A DNA stretch of 64,000 bases from Luteolibacter sp. Y139 (GTDB lineage Bacteria > Verrucomicrobiota > Verrucomicrobiia > Verrucomicrobiales > Akkermansiaceae), in contig NZ_JBBUKT010000003.1 in the NCBI RefSeq assembly GCF_038066715.1, positions 186,001-250,000 of the forward strand, written 5' to 3'. Made by a program: the position numbers and the translations under genes. Below are positions 26,279 to 35,245 of the stretch, one piece after another (positions within the stretch are counted from its first letter, which is position 1; every line of letters begins with the position of its first letter). The notes under the pieces are model-generated. The model saw nothing but the letters and a program-made list of their open reading frames with translations. It was not told the origin of the DNA and made no database searches.

Positions 26279-26986
26279 TCAAATCGTGAATCTGGCGGGC
26301 GCGAACCGCGCACCGGCAATGGCACAGCCGGTGTTGTGGAAAGCGACGCCTCCATGCAGGCGATCCCGGAATGGCAGATGCGTATGACCGAAGTAGCAAT
26401 GCTCGGTCACCTCTTTCCAGCCGGGCACGGCACGATCAAGATGCCATGTCAGGCGTTCGAGCGTCGTGCGCGGCCGGAAATGCGCGCGATGCGCCATCCA
26501 CGTGATCCCAAGCCGGTCGGCGACGCGATATCCTTGGCCTAGCCACGCCGCGCGAGGCCGATCGTTTCTCCAGACCTCGCGATAGCGACCGAGCCCGGCA
26601 GCATCCATCCGCTGGTGGGCACAGTCACCATGGACGAAGAGATGCGAGCCGAGCTGCAGGTGCGTCTCATGCCACCTCAGCGAAGGACATGCCTCCACCA
26701 AGTCACCCAAGCGCCGGGTGAACGCATCCAGACAATCGTGATTCCCGCAAATGAAATGCACCGCAGCTCGCGGATGAGCTGCGGCAAACAGGCGGAGCCA
26801 ATCGAGTGCCACCTCCACCGATCTCTCTTCATTACCAAAGTGGCTCCAGCGGAAATCGAAGGTGTCGCCATTAAACACGATGACATCAGCCGCGGCCAAA
26901 TCATCACGAATCGAAGCAAGCCGCTGCTCTCCGACCGAACGGACCGAGAGAAGATGCAGATCCGAAATGACGATTCCGAGACCCAT
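26279..26986 (-). CDS. metallophosphoesterase, LpxH-like
   Basis: 235 residues with the calcineurin-type motifs in order: ISDLHL (8-13), FNGDTFDF (near 38-45), ICGNHD (near 79-84), VHGD and YFGHTHLPF near the C-terminus. The layout resembles UDP-2,3-diacylglucosamine hydrolase (LpxH) and related YbbF-type enzymes, so lipid A synthesis is possible, but the substrate is not certain. It is cytoplasmic. It lies 35 bp after the SLBB gene on the same strand and is convergent with the PycTM-like gene. Confidence 0.85.
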   Translation of the reverse strand: MGLGIVISDLHLLSVRSVGEQRLASIRDDLAAADVIVFNGDTFDFRWSHFGNEERSVEVALDWLRLFAAAHPRAAVHFICGNHDCLDAFTRRLGDLVEACPSLRWHETHLQLGSHLFVHGDCAHQRMDAAGLGRYREVWRNDRPRAAWLGQGYRVADRLGITWMAHRAHFRPRTTLERLTWHLDRAVPGWKEVTEHCYFGHTHLPFRDRLHGGVAFHNTGCAIAGARFAPARFTI

Positions 26987-27021
26987 CGCGATTCCGATAA
27001 GCGCTTACCGTCCGCCCGGCT

Positions 27022-27549
27022 TCAAAGGCCGATCACGATCTTCTTCGGAACGAAAACGATATCGCCAGGCTCGAGCTTAGCTTCCGCATGGTCCTTCTTC
27101 CTCAGATTGCAAACATACCTGTTCCGTCCCCGGATCACTTCAATGCGTGTCACCGCGCCAAACACGGTCGGCTTGGCTGAGTTGATGCATTCGGAGAGCG
27201 AGCCAGCCGGGAGATCGCCCTGATGGTCGACCTGACCCATAACGTGCACCTTCCCGGCTTTCGCGAGCTTCCCGGCATCCGCCTTCACCTCGGTGACCCT
27301 GACCTTTCCAATCAGATCCGGATAAGCCCTCTCCAGGGCAGGAACCATCTGCTCCACCTTGACGTCGCGAAGCTCCTTGGAGCCGCTGATCGGCTGGAGG
27401 GAAACGAGCCCTTCGTTTCCCTGGACAAGCAGATACGTCCCCTCCGGTGCTGCGCCCTCGGTGGATGCGACATGCACCAAGAAGACCCCGCCTCCTTGCA
27501 CGCAGGGAGTCAAAAGCGCCACCAACGCCATGATCATGCATCTTATCAT
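27022..27549 (-). CDS. SLBB-domain protein (Wza-like export family)
   Basis: 175 residues from the ATG at 27549, chosen because it gives a signal-like N-terminus (MIRCMIMALVALLTPCVQGG). ATGs at 27558 and 27570 and a TTG at 27624 are also in frame and none has a strong Shine-Dalgarno. The C-terminal half (GKVHVMGQVDHQGDLPAGSLSECINSAKPTVFGAVTRIEVIRG...LEPGDIVFVPKKIVIG) is a soluble-ligand-binding beta-grasp domain as in polysaccharide export proteins. The N-terminal Poly_export domain of Wza is not seen, so it is a minimal member. It lies between the propeller gene and the phosphoesterase gene. No glycosyltransferase cluster is adjacent. Confidence 0.7.
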   Translation of the reverse strand: MIRCMIMALVALLTPCVQGGGVFLVHVASTEGAAPEGTYLLVQGNEGLVSLQPISGSKELRDVKVEQMVPALERAYPDLIGKVRVTEVKADAGKLAKAGKVHVMGQVDHQGDLPAGSLSECINSAKPTVFGAVTRIEVIRGRNRYVCNLRKKDHAEAKLEPGDIVFVPKKIVIGL

Positions 27550-27630
27550 GCCTAGCATCGTCACCAGCATCACCGCGGATTCAAGTTCGATCAATCCCCC
27601 GCCGAAGAAGTCTCGGAGCCTCAATTCCCT

Positions 27631-28716
27631 TCAAAGCGGCGGCTTCAAGCCCCGCAGCGAAATCACCCGGGCTTTCTCCTTCCCCATGAGAATGCTGGCC
27701 CCGTAACAAATCGCCGGCTTGGCCTCTCCGAAGCGGATCCGCTGCATGTCCGCACTCCACAGATCGAGGTAGGAGCAGTTCACCGATCCTCCGTTGAAGG
27801 GAAGATACCGTTGCTCCACCATCACCGCGAACCAAGGCATCCCGGGAAGCGGCACGATCCTTCCGCCGTTGGGTGCCAACTCGGAAAGGCGCCGCGTATT
27901 CAGATCCAAGGCGAAGAGCCCCAGCCCGTCCGTGCTTCCCCGGTGTTGCCTCAGGAACGCGACCTGAAGCGGAGCAGTCTCCCAGAAGGGACTGCCTTGC
28001 AGCACCAGAATGCCGTCTTCACCCCCGCCGAAGACATCGTGATCTTCGTTCGCTTCCTGCTCATGGGGAACCTTCCCCGAAGGCAAGGGCCCGCTCCAAA
28101 ACTCCTCTTCCCCGGCAGGACGCTTGGGCGCAAATACCGGCAGCGTCTCGACCAGCACTTCGCCATCCACGCCTTGGGTCCGCAGAAACGCCTGCTTCGG
28201 GAAATACTCCGGATCCGCCGGGTCCGGCTCCTTGCGGGCGTCCTTCAGGACCAGGGAGAACCTACCGGAAGCCGCCTTGTATTCGAGATCGCCCGGCTTC
28301 GCCGCAGTCTCCAGCCGCTCTTCTCCGTCGCTCTGGACGACGAACTTGGGAAAGCCGAACGACTCCGGCTCGGCGAACGTCTTCGCGTGCCATTCAGGCG
28401 CAGCCTTCAAAGTCCGGTCCGAGCTGCCATCCACCGAAACCATCCGCCACTCCACGCCCTTTCCCTTCGTGCGCTGGTACACCACCGAGCGTCCGTCGGG
28501 AGAAAACACCGGATCGAAGTCCTGTCCGGACTCGTCCTTGGTCAGGTGCCGCAGGAAGCCCCCATTTCCATCGAAGAGATCGAGATGTGAATGGCTCACT
28601 CCTTCCTCTTTGAAATAGCGGATGGCCACCACCACCTGCGTTGGAGACTCCTCCGCCTCCGCTGTCAAAAAGGCGACCACGGAAAGCAAAACGGACAACC
28701 GGAGCAGCAGGCTCAT
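27631..28716 (-). CDS. exported beta-propeller (TolB/PD40-like) protein
   Basis: About 361 residues from ATG 28716 (MSLLLRLSVLLSVVAFLTAEAEE), with a signal peptide to about residue 21. At least one PD40/TolB-like blade is clear: GQDFDPVFSPDGRSVVYQRTKGKGVEWRMVSVDGS. Other blades (GLGLFALDLNTRRLSELAPNGGRIVPLPG and SYLDLWSADMQRIRFG) are more diverged. No catalytic motif was seen. The SLBB gene follows on the same strand, only a few bases away if its TTG start is used. It may be a surface or periplasmic protein. Function is unknown. Confidence 0.72.
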   Translation of the reverse strand: MSLLLRLSVLLSVVAFLTAEAEESPTQVVVAIRYFKEEGVSHSHLDLFDGNGGFLRHLTKDESGQDFDPVFSPDGRSVVYQRTKGKGVEWRMVSVDGSSDRTLKAAPEWHAKTFAEPESFGFPKFVVQSDGEERLETAAKPGDLEYKAASGRFSLVLKDARKEPDPADPEYFPKQAFLRTQGVDGEVLVETLPVFAPKRPAGEEEFWSGPLPSGKVPHEQEANEDHDVFGGGEDGILVLQGSPFWETAPLQVAFLRQHRGSTDGLGLFALDLNTRRLSELAPNGGRIVPLPGMPWFAVMVEQRYLPFNGGSVNCSYLDLWSADMQRIRFGEAKPAICYGASILMGKEKARVISLRGLKPPL

Positions 28717-28768
28717 GGAATGGCACAACGCGAAATGACGGTGAAGCCTATCACCATCATTCAGGGAT

Positions 28769-28794
28769 CCGGCATGCCGGCCGCTTCCGCGGCC
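28769..28794 (-). terminator. tandem GC-rich palindromes downstream of lepA
   Basis: A 12-bp perfect palindrome CCGGCATGCCGG (28769-28780) abuts a hairpin with GGCCGC/GCGGCC arms and a 4-base loop (28779-28794), directly after the lepA stop. No T-run follows, so intrinsic termination is uncertain. The structure may instead protect the lepA mRNA end. Confidence 0.35.
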
Positions 28795-28801
28795 CGCCGT
28801 A

Positions 28802-30601
28802 TCAATCCCCGCTCTTCAGCACCTTGATGAAGGCATCCTGCGGGATGTTCACCTTGCCGATGGCCTTCATCTTCTTCTTACCTTCCTTCTGCTTCTCCAG
28901 CAGCTTGCGCTTACGGGAAATGTCACCGCCGTAGCACTTGGCGGTCACGTCCTTGCGCATGGCGGAGATGCTTTCGCGGGCGATGATCTTGCCACCGATG
29001 CAGGCCTGGATGGCGACGACGAAGAGCTGGTTCGGAATGACTTCCTTCAGGCGCGCGGCAAGCGCACGCCCGTAGCCCTCGGCCTTGTCACGGTGCACGA
29101 TTGTGGCGAAGGCCTCGATCGGGTCGCCCGCGATCAGCATTTCCATCTTCACCATGTTCGCAGCGCGGTAGCCGGCGTGCTCGTAGTCCATCGAGCCGTA
29201 GCCCCGGGTGCAGGACTTCAGCCGGTCGTTGAAATCGACGAGGATCTCAGCCAGCGGCAGCAGGCAGGTGAGCATCACGCGGGTATCGTCGATCGTCTCC
29301 GTGTTCGTGACCTCGCCGCGTTTCTCCATCACCAGCGACATGATGTCGCCGATGTAGTCACCGGGGATCATGATGAAGACCTTCACCAGCGGCTCGCGGA
29401 CTTCCGCGATGGTCTGCTGCTCGGGGAAGAACGAAGGATTGTCCACGATCACCTCGTCACCGTTCGTCTTCGTGACCTGATAGATCACGGACGGGTAGGT
29501 GGAGATCACGTCCATGTTGAACTCGCGGCGCAGGCGCTCCTGGATGATCTCCATGTGGAGCAGGCCGAGGAACCCGCAGCGGAAGCCGAAGCCCAGCGCG
29601 ATCGAGCTTTCCGACATGTAGGTGAAGGCGGCATCGTTGATCTGCAGCTTCGCCATCGCCGTCTTGAGCGACTCGTAGTCGGAGGCATCGATCGGGTAGA
29701 TGCCGGAGAAGACCATCGGCTGGATCTCCTTGTAGCCCGGCAGGGCTTCCGGGCAGGGGTGGGTGTTATCGGTGAGCGTGTCGCCGATCTTCGCCTCGTC
29801 CGCGGACTTCATGTTCGCGATCACGTAGCCGACGTCGCCGGCCACCAGTTTTTCGCGAGCATTCATCTTCGGGGTGAAGACACCCACTTCCTTGACCTCG
29901 TAGGTCTTGTTCGTGGCGAAAAGTTTCACCCGCTGGCCCTTCTTCACCGTGCCGGAGAAGACGCGGACGTAGGAGACGACACCGCGGTAGGTATCGTAGA
30001 TCGAATCGAAAACCGTGGCGCGCAGCAGCTTGTCCGGGTTCTCCGTCGGTGCCGGCACACGTTTGACGACGGCTTCCAGGATGTCCTCGATGCCGATGCC
30101 CTGCTTGGCGGAGGCGGGAATCGCGTCCTCCCCGGGGATGGCGAGGATGTCCTCCAGCTGCTTGCGGCACTTTTCGACGTCGGCGGCGGGCAGGTCGATC
30201 TTGTTGAGGACCGGGATGATCGTGAGGTTCTGCTGAAGCGCCAGGTGGAGGTTCGCGACGGTCTGCGCCTCCACGCCTTGGGCGGCGTCGATCATCAGGA
30301 TGGCTCCCTCGCAGGCGGCGAGCGAGCGGGCGACCTCATAGGAGAAATCGACGTGGCCGGGGGTATCCAGCAGGTTGAGCTTGTACGTCTTCCCGTCCTT
30401 GGCCGTGTAGGTCATGGCGACCGGGTGGGACTTGATCGTGATTCCCTTTTCCCGCTCCAGGTCCATCGCATCGAGCAGCTGGGCCTGCTGGTCGCGCTCA
30501 GCCACGGTATTCGTGGCGGCCATCAGCCGGTCTGAAAGCGTGGTCTTCCCGTGGTCGATGTGGGCGATGATCGAGAAATTGCGGGTCAGGGATGTAGGCA
30601 T
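28802..30601 (-). CDS. lepA: elongation factor 4 (LepA)
   Basis: 599 residues, the back-translocating ribosomal GTPase. G motifs [24 protein letters not shown] and NKIDLPAAD are present. LepA-specific features are SVIYQVTKTNGDEVIVDNPSFFP and the C-terminal KCYGGDISRKRKLLEKQKEGKKKMKAIGKVNIPQDAFIKVLK, which binds the A-site. The length matches the family. It is transcribed divergently from the pseudokinase-like gene, with a 149-bp gap. Confidence 0.98.
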   Translation of the reverse strand: MPTSLTRNFSIIAHIDHGKTTLSDRLMAATNTVAERDQQAQLLDAMDLEREKGITIKSHPVAMTYTAKDGKTYKLNLLDTPGHVDFSYEVARSLAACEGAILMIDAAQGVEAQTVANLHLALQQNLTIIPVLNKIDLPAADVEKCRKQLEDILAIPGEDAIPASAKQGIGIEDILEAVVKRVPAPTENPDKLLRATVFDSIYDTYRGVVSYVRVFSGTVKKGQRVKLFATNKTYEVKEVGVFTPKMNAREKLVAGDVGYVIANMKSADEAKIGDTLTDNTHPCPEALPGYKEIQPMVFSGIYPIDASDYESLKTAMAKLQINDAAFTYMSESSIALGFGFRCGFLGLLHMEIIQERLRREFNMDVISTYPSVIYQVTKTNGDEVIVDNPSFFPEQQTIAEVREPLVKVFIMIPGDYIGDIMSLVMEKRGEVTNTETIDDTRVMLTCLLPLAEILVDFNDRLKSCTRGYGSMDYEHAGYRAANMVKMEMLIAGDPIEAFATIVHRDKAEGYGRALAARLKEVIPNQLFVVAIQACIGGKIIARESISAMRKDVTAKCYGGDISRKRKLLEKQKEGKKKMKAIGKVNIPQDAFIKVLKSGD

Positions 30602-30750
30602 GGCTGGTTGGGAAATGTCCGGCAGGCGGCGCGCGCGGATGGAAAACAGGGATTTACACCGAACGCACGGAAAAAGAAAGGGATGGGACTACGGGTGTGG
30701 CCCTATGAACACAGGGAGATTGCGGAAGCGGCGGCCTCTCTGATAGTGGC

Positions 30751-31911
30751 TTGAAAGTGACCCAGCGCTACGAGATCGAGGAAATGCTGTCCCAGGACGC
30801 CTACGGCGTGGCCTTCCGCGCCCGGGACCGCGAGGAGAAGCGCGATGTGGTGCTGCGGCGCTTTTTCCCGAACGGCCGCGACGGCGGTGGACTCAAGCCA
30901 GAGGAACAGCCGCCCTTTCTCGAAGCCGTCGGAAAGCTGAAAGAGCTGAAACTAAAGGAGCTGCGCAAGACCTTCGACGGCGGCTGCGACCCCGTGGACG
31001 GGATTCCCTTTCTCGTCACCGACTGGGTGGGTGGCGACACGCTGGGCTCCTTTACCCAGGGAAAGTCCCTCGAGGCGGCCTCGGTGAAGGACATCGTGGA
31101 GGTCGCGCTGAAGGCCTCTCAGGAAATCTCCCGCGTGCTCGGCCACGAGATGCTGTGGGTCGGCTGCAGCGAGGATTCTCTGATCATTCCGGAATCCGGG
31201 CGCGGCATCACCTTCTGGGTCGAGCCGCTGGCGTCGCTCAATTTCCGCGGACTACAGCCCCTCGCGGAGCTCGCCGAGCGCCTGATGGGATGGAAGGGCA
31301 AGCCCGCCAAGCACGACTCCGACGGCGACGGCCTGGCCGGTTGGATCCGCCAGATCCGCGCCAATCCCAAGGCCTGGTCGCTCGCCCAAGCGCTTGAAGC
31401 CCTCCACAAGCCCGTCTCTGCCGCAACTCCTCCTGCCGCCGCCGTGGCCCAGCCTCAGCGCAGTTCCTCATCCTCGGCGAAACCGGTGAAGCCCGCTTCC
31501 GTCACCCAACCTGCCACCGCGACAAAGCCCGCGGCTGCCACTGCCGCAGCGACAAAATCCGCAACCGCCACGAAATCCGCCGCCACGAAGCAGGCGAAAG
31601 GCGGAGCAACCCGGAAGGGAGCAGCTCCAGCCAAGCGCCCCCAAAAGTCTTTCAACTGGCCGCTGGCAGTCGTCGTGATTCTTCTGCTGCTCGGCGGCGG
31701 TGGCTTCGCCGCGTGGAAAACCGGCAAGCTGGATGGCCTGCTCACCAAGTTCCAAAGCCCGAAAACTCCCCCTCCTCCCACCCGTGAGGAAATGATCGAA
31801 CAGCTGCGGGCGAAAACGATGGCTGCTCCCGCCAAAGGCGCCGCCGCCGACTCATCGGCAAAGGCAGAAGCCGCGCCGAAGCCCGCAGAGCCTCCCAAGC
31901 CGGCCAAGTAA
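30751..31911 (+). CDS. pseudokinase-like membrane protein
   Basis: 386 residues from a TTG start (30751). Residues 7-40 look like a Ser/Thr kinase N-lobe (YEIEEMLSQDAYGVAFRARDREEKRDVVLRRF), but the glycine loop is degenerate and the VALK lysine position reads Arg. The hinge region FLVTDWVGGDTLGSF is kinase-like. The catalytic loop position (HEMLWVGCSEDSLII, 132-146) lacks HRD, and no DFG follows. Residues about 222-300 are an Ala/Thr/Lys/Pro linker with ATKSA-type repeats, 302-321 is one membrane helix (LAVVVILLLLGGGGFAAW), and the tail is Ala/Pro/Lys-rich. It is probably a catalytically dead scaffold or sensor. recG starts 54 bp downstream and a PPP phosphatase gene follows. Confidence 0.75.
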   Translation: MKVTQRYEIEEMLSQDAYGVAFRARDREEKRDVVLRRFFPNGRDGGGLKPEEQPPFLEAVGKLKELKLKELRKTFDGGCDPVDGIPFLVTDWVGGDTLGSFTQGKSLEAASVKDIVEVALKASQEISRVLGHEMLWVGCSEDSLIIPESGRGITFWVEPLASLNFRGLQPLAELAERLMGWKGKPAKHDSDGDGLAGWIRQIRANPKAWSLAQALEALHKPVSAATPPAAAVAQPQRSSSSSAKPVKPASVTQPATATKPAAATAAATKSATATKSAATKQAKGGATRKGAAPAKRPQKSFNWPLAVVVILLLLGGGGFAAWKTGKLDGLLTKFQSPKTPPPPTREEMIEQLRAKTMAAPAKGAAADSSAKAEAAPKPAEPPKPAK

Positions 31912-31964
31912 GCTGCACGTCTCCCAACGCGAGGACAGCAAGGTCCCTTTCTCCTGACGCCTCT

Positions 31965-34007
31965 TTGACCCCGATCACCGCTCCCCTCGCCTCCCTCGAT
32001 TTCCTCGGGGCCAAGGAAGTCATCTCGCTCGCTTCCGCCGGTCTTCACGTCGCGGGCGACCTGCTCGATTGGCTGCCGCGCCGTTACGAAGACCGGCGGC
32101 GCTTCGATGCCTTCCCCGCCGCACCCGGCGGACCAGCCATCTGCGTCCGCGGCAAGGTCGTCGATACCCGCAACCGCTTCGGCCCGCGTGCCCGCTTCTA
32201 CGAGGCCGTCGTCGAGGACACCCGCAGCTCGGGCATGGGCACCGCCACCATCACCTGCCGGTGGTTCAATATGCCCTTCCTGAAGAACGTCATCGCCGCG
32301 GGTCAGGAAGTCATCCTCCACGGCAAGCCAAAGGATTTCCAAGGCAGGATCTACATCGACCATCCCGACTTCGAGGTCATCCGCGACGACGGCGGCCCAT
32401 CCATCCACCTCGAGCGCATCGTACCCATCTACCGCAATGTCTCCGGCATTGCCCAGCGGCGGCTCAGGGAAATCCAGCACCAGTTGTTAGAGAGGATCGA
32501 TCCCGCCTCGCTCGGCTCGCCCTACGATGTCGATCCGACCTACCCGCGCGCCGAGGCCTTCCGCGAAGTGCACTTCCCCGAAGCCATCGAGCAGGCCGAG
32601 GCCGCACGCCGCCGCTTTGCCCTCGAAGAGTTCTTCGCCGTGCAGCTCAATGTCGTCTGGCGACGCGCCCGCATTCACGATCACAAAGGCCGCGTGCAGG
32701 GAACCAAGACGACCTTGCTAAAGCGCTTCTACGAAAGCCTGCCCTTCGACCTCACCGGCGCGCAGAAGCGCTCGATCAAGGAAATCGTCGCCGACCTCCG
32801 CTCCCCGCGCCCCATGAATCGCCTGCTGCAAGGCGACGTCGGCAGCGGCAAGACCTTCGTCGCCATGGCCTCGATGCTGCTGGCCATCGACTCCGGCGCC
32901 CAGGCCGCGCTGATGGCGCCCACCCAGATCCTCGCCGAGCAGCACTACCTCACCTTCAAGCGCTGGCTCGAGCCACTCGGCGTCCGAGTCCTCCTGCGCA
33001 CCGCCGCGAAGGAGCAAAGCACCCACCTTCCCCTCGATGGCGAGGCCCAGGTGCTCATCGGCACCCACGCCCTGCTCTACGACAAGGTCGCCTTCACTGA
33101 CCTCGGCCTCGTGGTCATCGATGAACAGCACAAGTTCGGCGTCTCCCAGCGCTCGCGTCTCATCGATCAAGGTACGATGCCCGACGTACTTGTCATGACC
33201 GCCACCCCGATCCCGCGGACCTTGACCATGACCATCTACGGCGACCTCGACGTCTCCATCCTCGACGAGCGCCCCGCCGGCCGCGGCAAGATGGTCACCG
33301 CCCTCCGCACCGCCGCGAAGCAGACTGACATCACGAAATTCGTGAAGGAACAGCTCGCCACCGGTCGCCAAGCCTACCTCGTCTATCCACTCGTCGAGGA
33401 AAGCGAAGCGCTCAAGGCCGAGTCCGCCACCGAGGCCTTCGAGAAATGGCAAAAGCGCCTTTCCGGGCACTCCGTCGGCCTCGTCCACGGCAAGCTTTCC
33501 CCCGAGGAAAAGGAAGACGTGATGCGCCGCTTCCGCGATGGCGAGATCCACGCGCTCGTCGCCACCACCGTCATCGAAGTCGGCGTCGATGTCCCGAATG
33601 CCAACCTCATGATCATCCACCACGCCGAGCGCTTCGGCCTGGCCCAGCTTCACCAGCTCCGCGGACGCATCGGCCGCGGCGAGCACAAGAGCTACTGCAT
33701 CCTGCTCACCGACGGCAAAAGCGCCGACGCCATGGAGAAACTCGCCGTCATGGAAAAGACCTCGGACGGCTTCGTCATCGCCGAGGAAGACCTCCGCCTC
33801 CGCGGCCCCGGCGACGTCCTCGGCACCATGCAAAGCGGCCTCGGCGACCTCAGGTTCCCCGACTTCCTCGCCGATACCGCCCTGCTTCGCGAAGCCCGTG
33901 CCCTGGCGGACCAGGTCATCGCCGAAGATCCGTCACTTGCCGCGCTTCACGCGTCCCTGCGTTCCCTGATTCAGGAAAACCCTGTCGCTTCTTCCCAACG
34001 CGGGTGA
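31965..34007 (+). CDS. recG: ATP-dependent DNA helicase RecG
   Basis: 680 residues from a TTG start at 31965. The wedge/OB domain covers about 50-170 (ICVRGKVVDTRNRFGPRARFYEAVVEDT...ITCRWFNMPFLKN). Helicase motifs follow: Walker A GDVGSGKT near 290, DEQHKFGVSQR (DEXH box) near 386, TATPIPRTLTMTIYGDLDVS, GLVHGKLSPEEKEDVMRRF, and TTVIEVGVDVPNAN with LRGRIGRGEHKSYC. It remodels stalled replication forks and branched DNA. It lies between the pseudokinase-like gene and a phosphatase gene, with only a 9-bp gap to the latter. Confidence 0.97.
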   Translation: MTPITAPLASLDFLGAKEVISLASAGLHVAGDLLDWLPRRYEDRRRFDAFPAAPGGPAICVRGKVVDTRNRFGPRARFYEAVVEDTRSSGMGTATITCRWFNMPFLKNVIAAGQEVILHGKPKDFQGRIYIDHPDFEVIRDDGGPSIHLERIVPIYRNVSGIAQRRLREIQHQLLERIDPASLGSPYDVDPTYPRAEAFREVHFPEAIEQAEAARRRFALEEFFAVQLNVVWRRARIHDHKGRVQGTKTTLLKRFYESLPFDLTGAQKRSIKEIVADLRSPRPMNRLLQGDVGSGKTFVAMASMLLAIDSGAQAALMAPTQILAEQHYLTFKRWLEPLGVRVLLRTAAKEQSTHLPLDGEAQVLIGTHALLYDKVAFTDLGLVVIDEQHKFGVSQRSRLIDQGTMPDVLVMTATPIPRTLTMTIYGDLDVSILDERPAGRGKMVTALRTAAKQTDITKFVKEQLATGRQAYLVYPLVEESEALKAESATEAFEKWQKRLSGHSVGLVHGKLSPEEKEDVMRRFRDGEIHALVATTVIEVGVDVPNANLMIIHHAERFGLAQLHQLRGRIGRGEHKSYCILLTDGKSADAMEKLAVMEKTSDGFVIAEEDLRLRGPGDVLGTMQSGLGDLRFPDFLADTALLREARALADQVIAEDPSLAALHASLRSLIQENPVASSQRG

Positions 34008-34016
34008 CCTGACCCC

Positions 34017-34697
34017 ATGAAGACCTTCGTCATCGGTGACATCCACGGCTACCTCCGCGCTCTCGATGCGCTCCTTGATGCCGTGCCCTTCGGCCCGGAC
34101 GACCTCCTTCTCTTCCTCGGCGACTACGTGGACAAGGGCCCTGACACCAAGGGCGTGCTCGATCGGTTGGCAAACTTCTCATCCCGCCCAAACACCGTCT
34201 TCCTGCGCGGCAATCACGACCAGATGCTGCTCGATGCCCATCTTGATCCGGACAAGTATTCCATCTGGGAAAGCCTGGCCGGAGACGATCCCCTCGCCAG
34301 CTACGGCTCGGGGGATTCCAGCGAACTCATCGAGCAAATCCCGGAAAGCCACTGGCACTTCCTCGCACAAACGTGCGTCGATTTTCTCGAAGACGAGCGC
34401 TTCATTTTCGTTCACGCGGGCATTCGCTCCCATCTCTCCCCGCAAGAAGAAGACACCGATCATCTGCACTGGCTGACGCTCTCCATGGCCCAGCCTCACT
34501 TCAGCCACCGCACCGTCATCTGCGGGCACTCCGCCCAGGCATCGGGAATCATTGCCGACCTCGGTCACACGATTTGCATCGATACCGGCATCTCGAAGGG
34601 GAAGTTCCTGACCTGTCTTGAATTAGGCAGCTTCCATTACTGGCAATCGTCGCCGGAGGGTCGGATCCAAGACGGGCTCCTCCGCGCGAAGCCATAA
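34017..34697 (+). CDS. PPP-family serine/threonine protein phosphatase
   Basis: 226 residues with all core PPP motifs: GDIHGYL (7-13), GDYVDKGPDT (35-44), RGNHDQM (about 64-70), HAG and CGHSAQASG. This is the lambda/PrpA-like bacterial subtype with two metals, cytoplasmic. It could dephosphorylate proteins or Ap4A-type nucleotides; the ApaH alternative is less likely given the length and the HSAQASG motif. It begins 9 bp after recG and is probably co-transcribed with it and with the pseudokinase-like gene. Confidence 0.9.
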   Translation: MKTFVIGDIHGYLRALDALLDAVPFGPDDLLLFLGDYVDKGPDTKGVLDRLANFSSRPNTVFLRGNHDQMLLDAHLDPDKYSIWESLAGDDPLASYGSGDSSELIEQIPESHWHFLAQTCVDFLEDERFIFVHAGIRSHLSPQEEDTDHLHWLTLSMAQPHFSHRTVICGHSAQASGIIADLGHTICIDTGISKGKFLTCLELGSFHYWQSSPEGRIQDGLLRAKP

Positions 34698-34808
34698 AAG
34701 GGCCGCCCGGAGCTCCGGCTTCAAAGGCGCGGAAACTTATTCTCTCGCATCCGACCTCGTCGCGGACTACAGCGCCCCGACAGCCTCTTCATCCGGAGCG
34801 CTCGACCA

Positions 34809-35099
34809 TTGCTTCCTGTGAAGATCACGCTCAATACCACCTCCATTCCGGAGAACCGTCGGCCCCAGGTCGAAACGGTGGTGAAGTCCTTTGCCAAGGC
34901 CACCGAAATCATCTGGCTGCCCAGCCGCTTCCCGCGCTTCGTGATGCTGGTGGAGCCGGGGTCCGACAAGGAAGTCCAGCCGGAAGCCGGATCCATCTTC
35001 GAGTCGCCAAATTCGGGCTCGCGCTCGCTGGCCTCGGTCACCGAGTTTCTCGAAGACAAGATCAAGGCATGCCTCGCCGGGCCGCCGGATGCGGGGTAA
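34809..35099 (+). CDS. conserved-looking small hypothetical protein
   Basis: 96 residues from a TTG at 34809. GTG at 34818 is an alternative. Codon third positions are strongly GC-rich, as in its neighbours, which supports a real gene. The sequence (VKITLNTTSIPENRRPQVETVVKSFAKATEIIWLPSRFPRFVMLVEP..., then SLASVTEFLEDKIKACLAG) suggests a small alpha/beta protein. No signal, membrane segment or family was recognised. It lies between the phosphatase and glycosyltransferase genes. Confidence 0.6.
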   Translation: MLPVKITLNTTSIPENRRPQVETVVKSFAKATEIIWLPSRFPRFVMLVEPGSDKEVQPEAGSIFESPNSGSRSLASVTEFLEDKIKACLAGPPDAG

Positions 35100-35245
35100 G
35101 GGGTCCGCGTTTCGGGATATTCTTTGACTCACCTTGGCATGGGCCTACGGTGTTTTGTTTCGTAGGCAGCCACCGGGCTGCTTGTCGGTGTTCTTGAAAA
35201 GCACCGCTGCCCTGGAGAGCGCGAGATCGTTTCGAATTTCGCGCC

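Noticed and set aside
25056-26986. A Pycsar or CBASS defence island around the PycTM-like gene.
   Set aside because: No nucleotide cyclase, CD-NTase, helicase or nuclease is near. The flanking genes are a VOC protein and an LpxH-like enzyme.
29093-30535. 480-codon plus-strand open frame.
   Set aside because: Antisense to lepA; no domain recognised.
34707-34718. Perfect palindrome CCGGAGCTCCGG after the phosphatase gene.
   Set aside because: Single copy with no T run or tetranucleotide; too little to call a terminator or REP.
34767-35132. Minus-strand frame over the small hypothetical gene at 34809.
   Set aside because: The plus frame shows strong GC-rich third positions and a protein-like sequence. 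The minus frame is Arg/Gly-rich with no start context.
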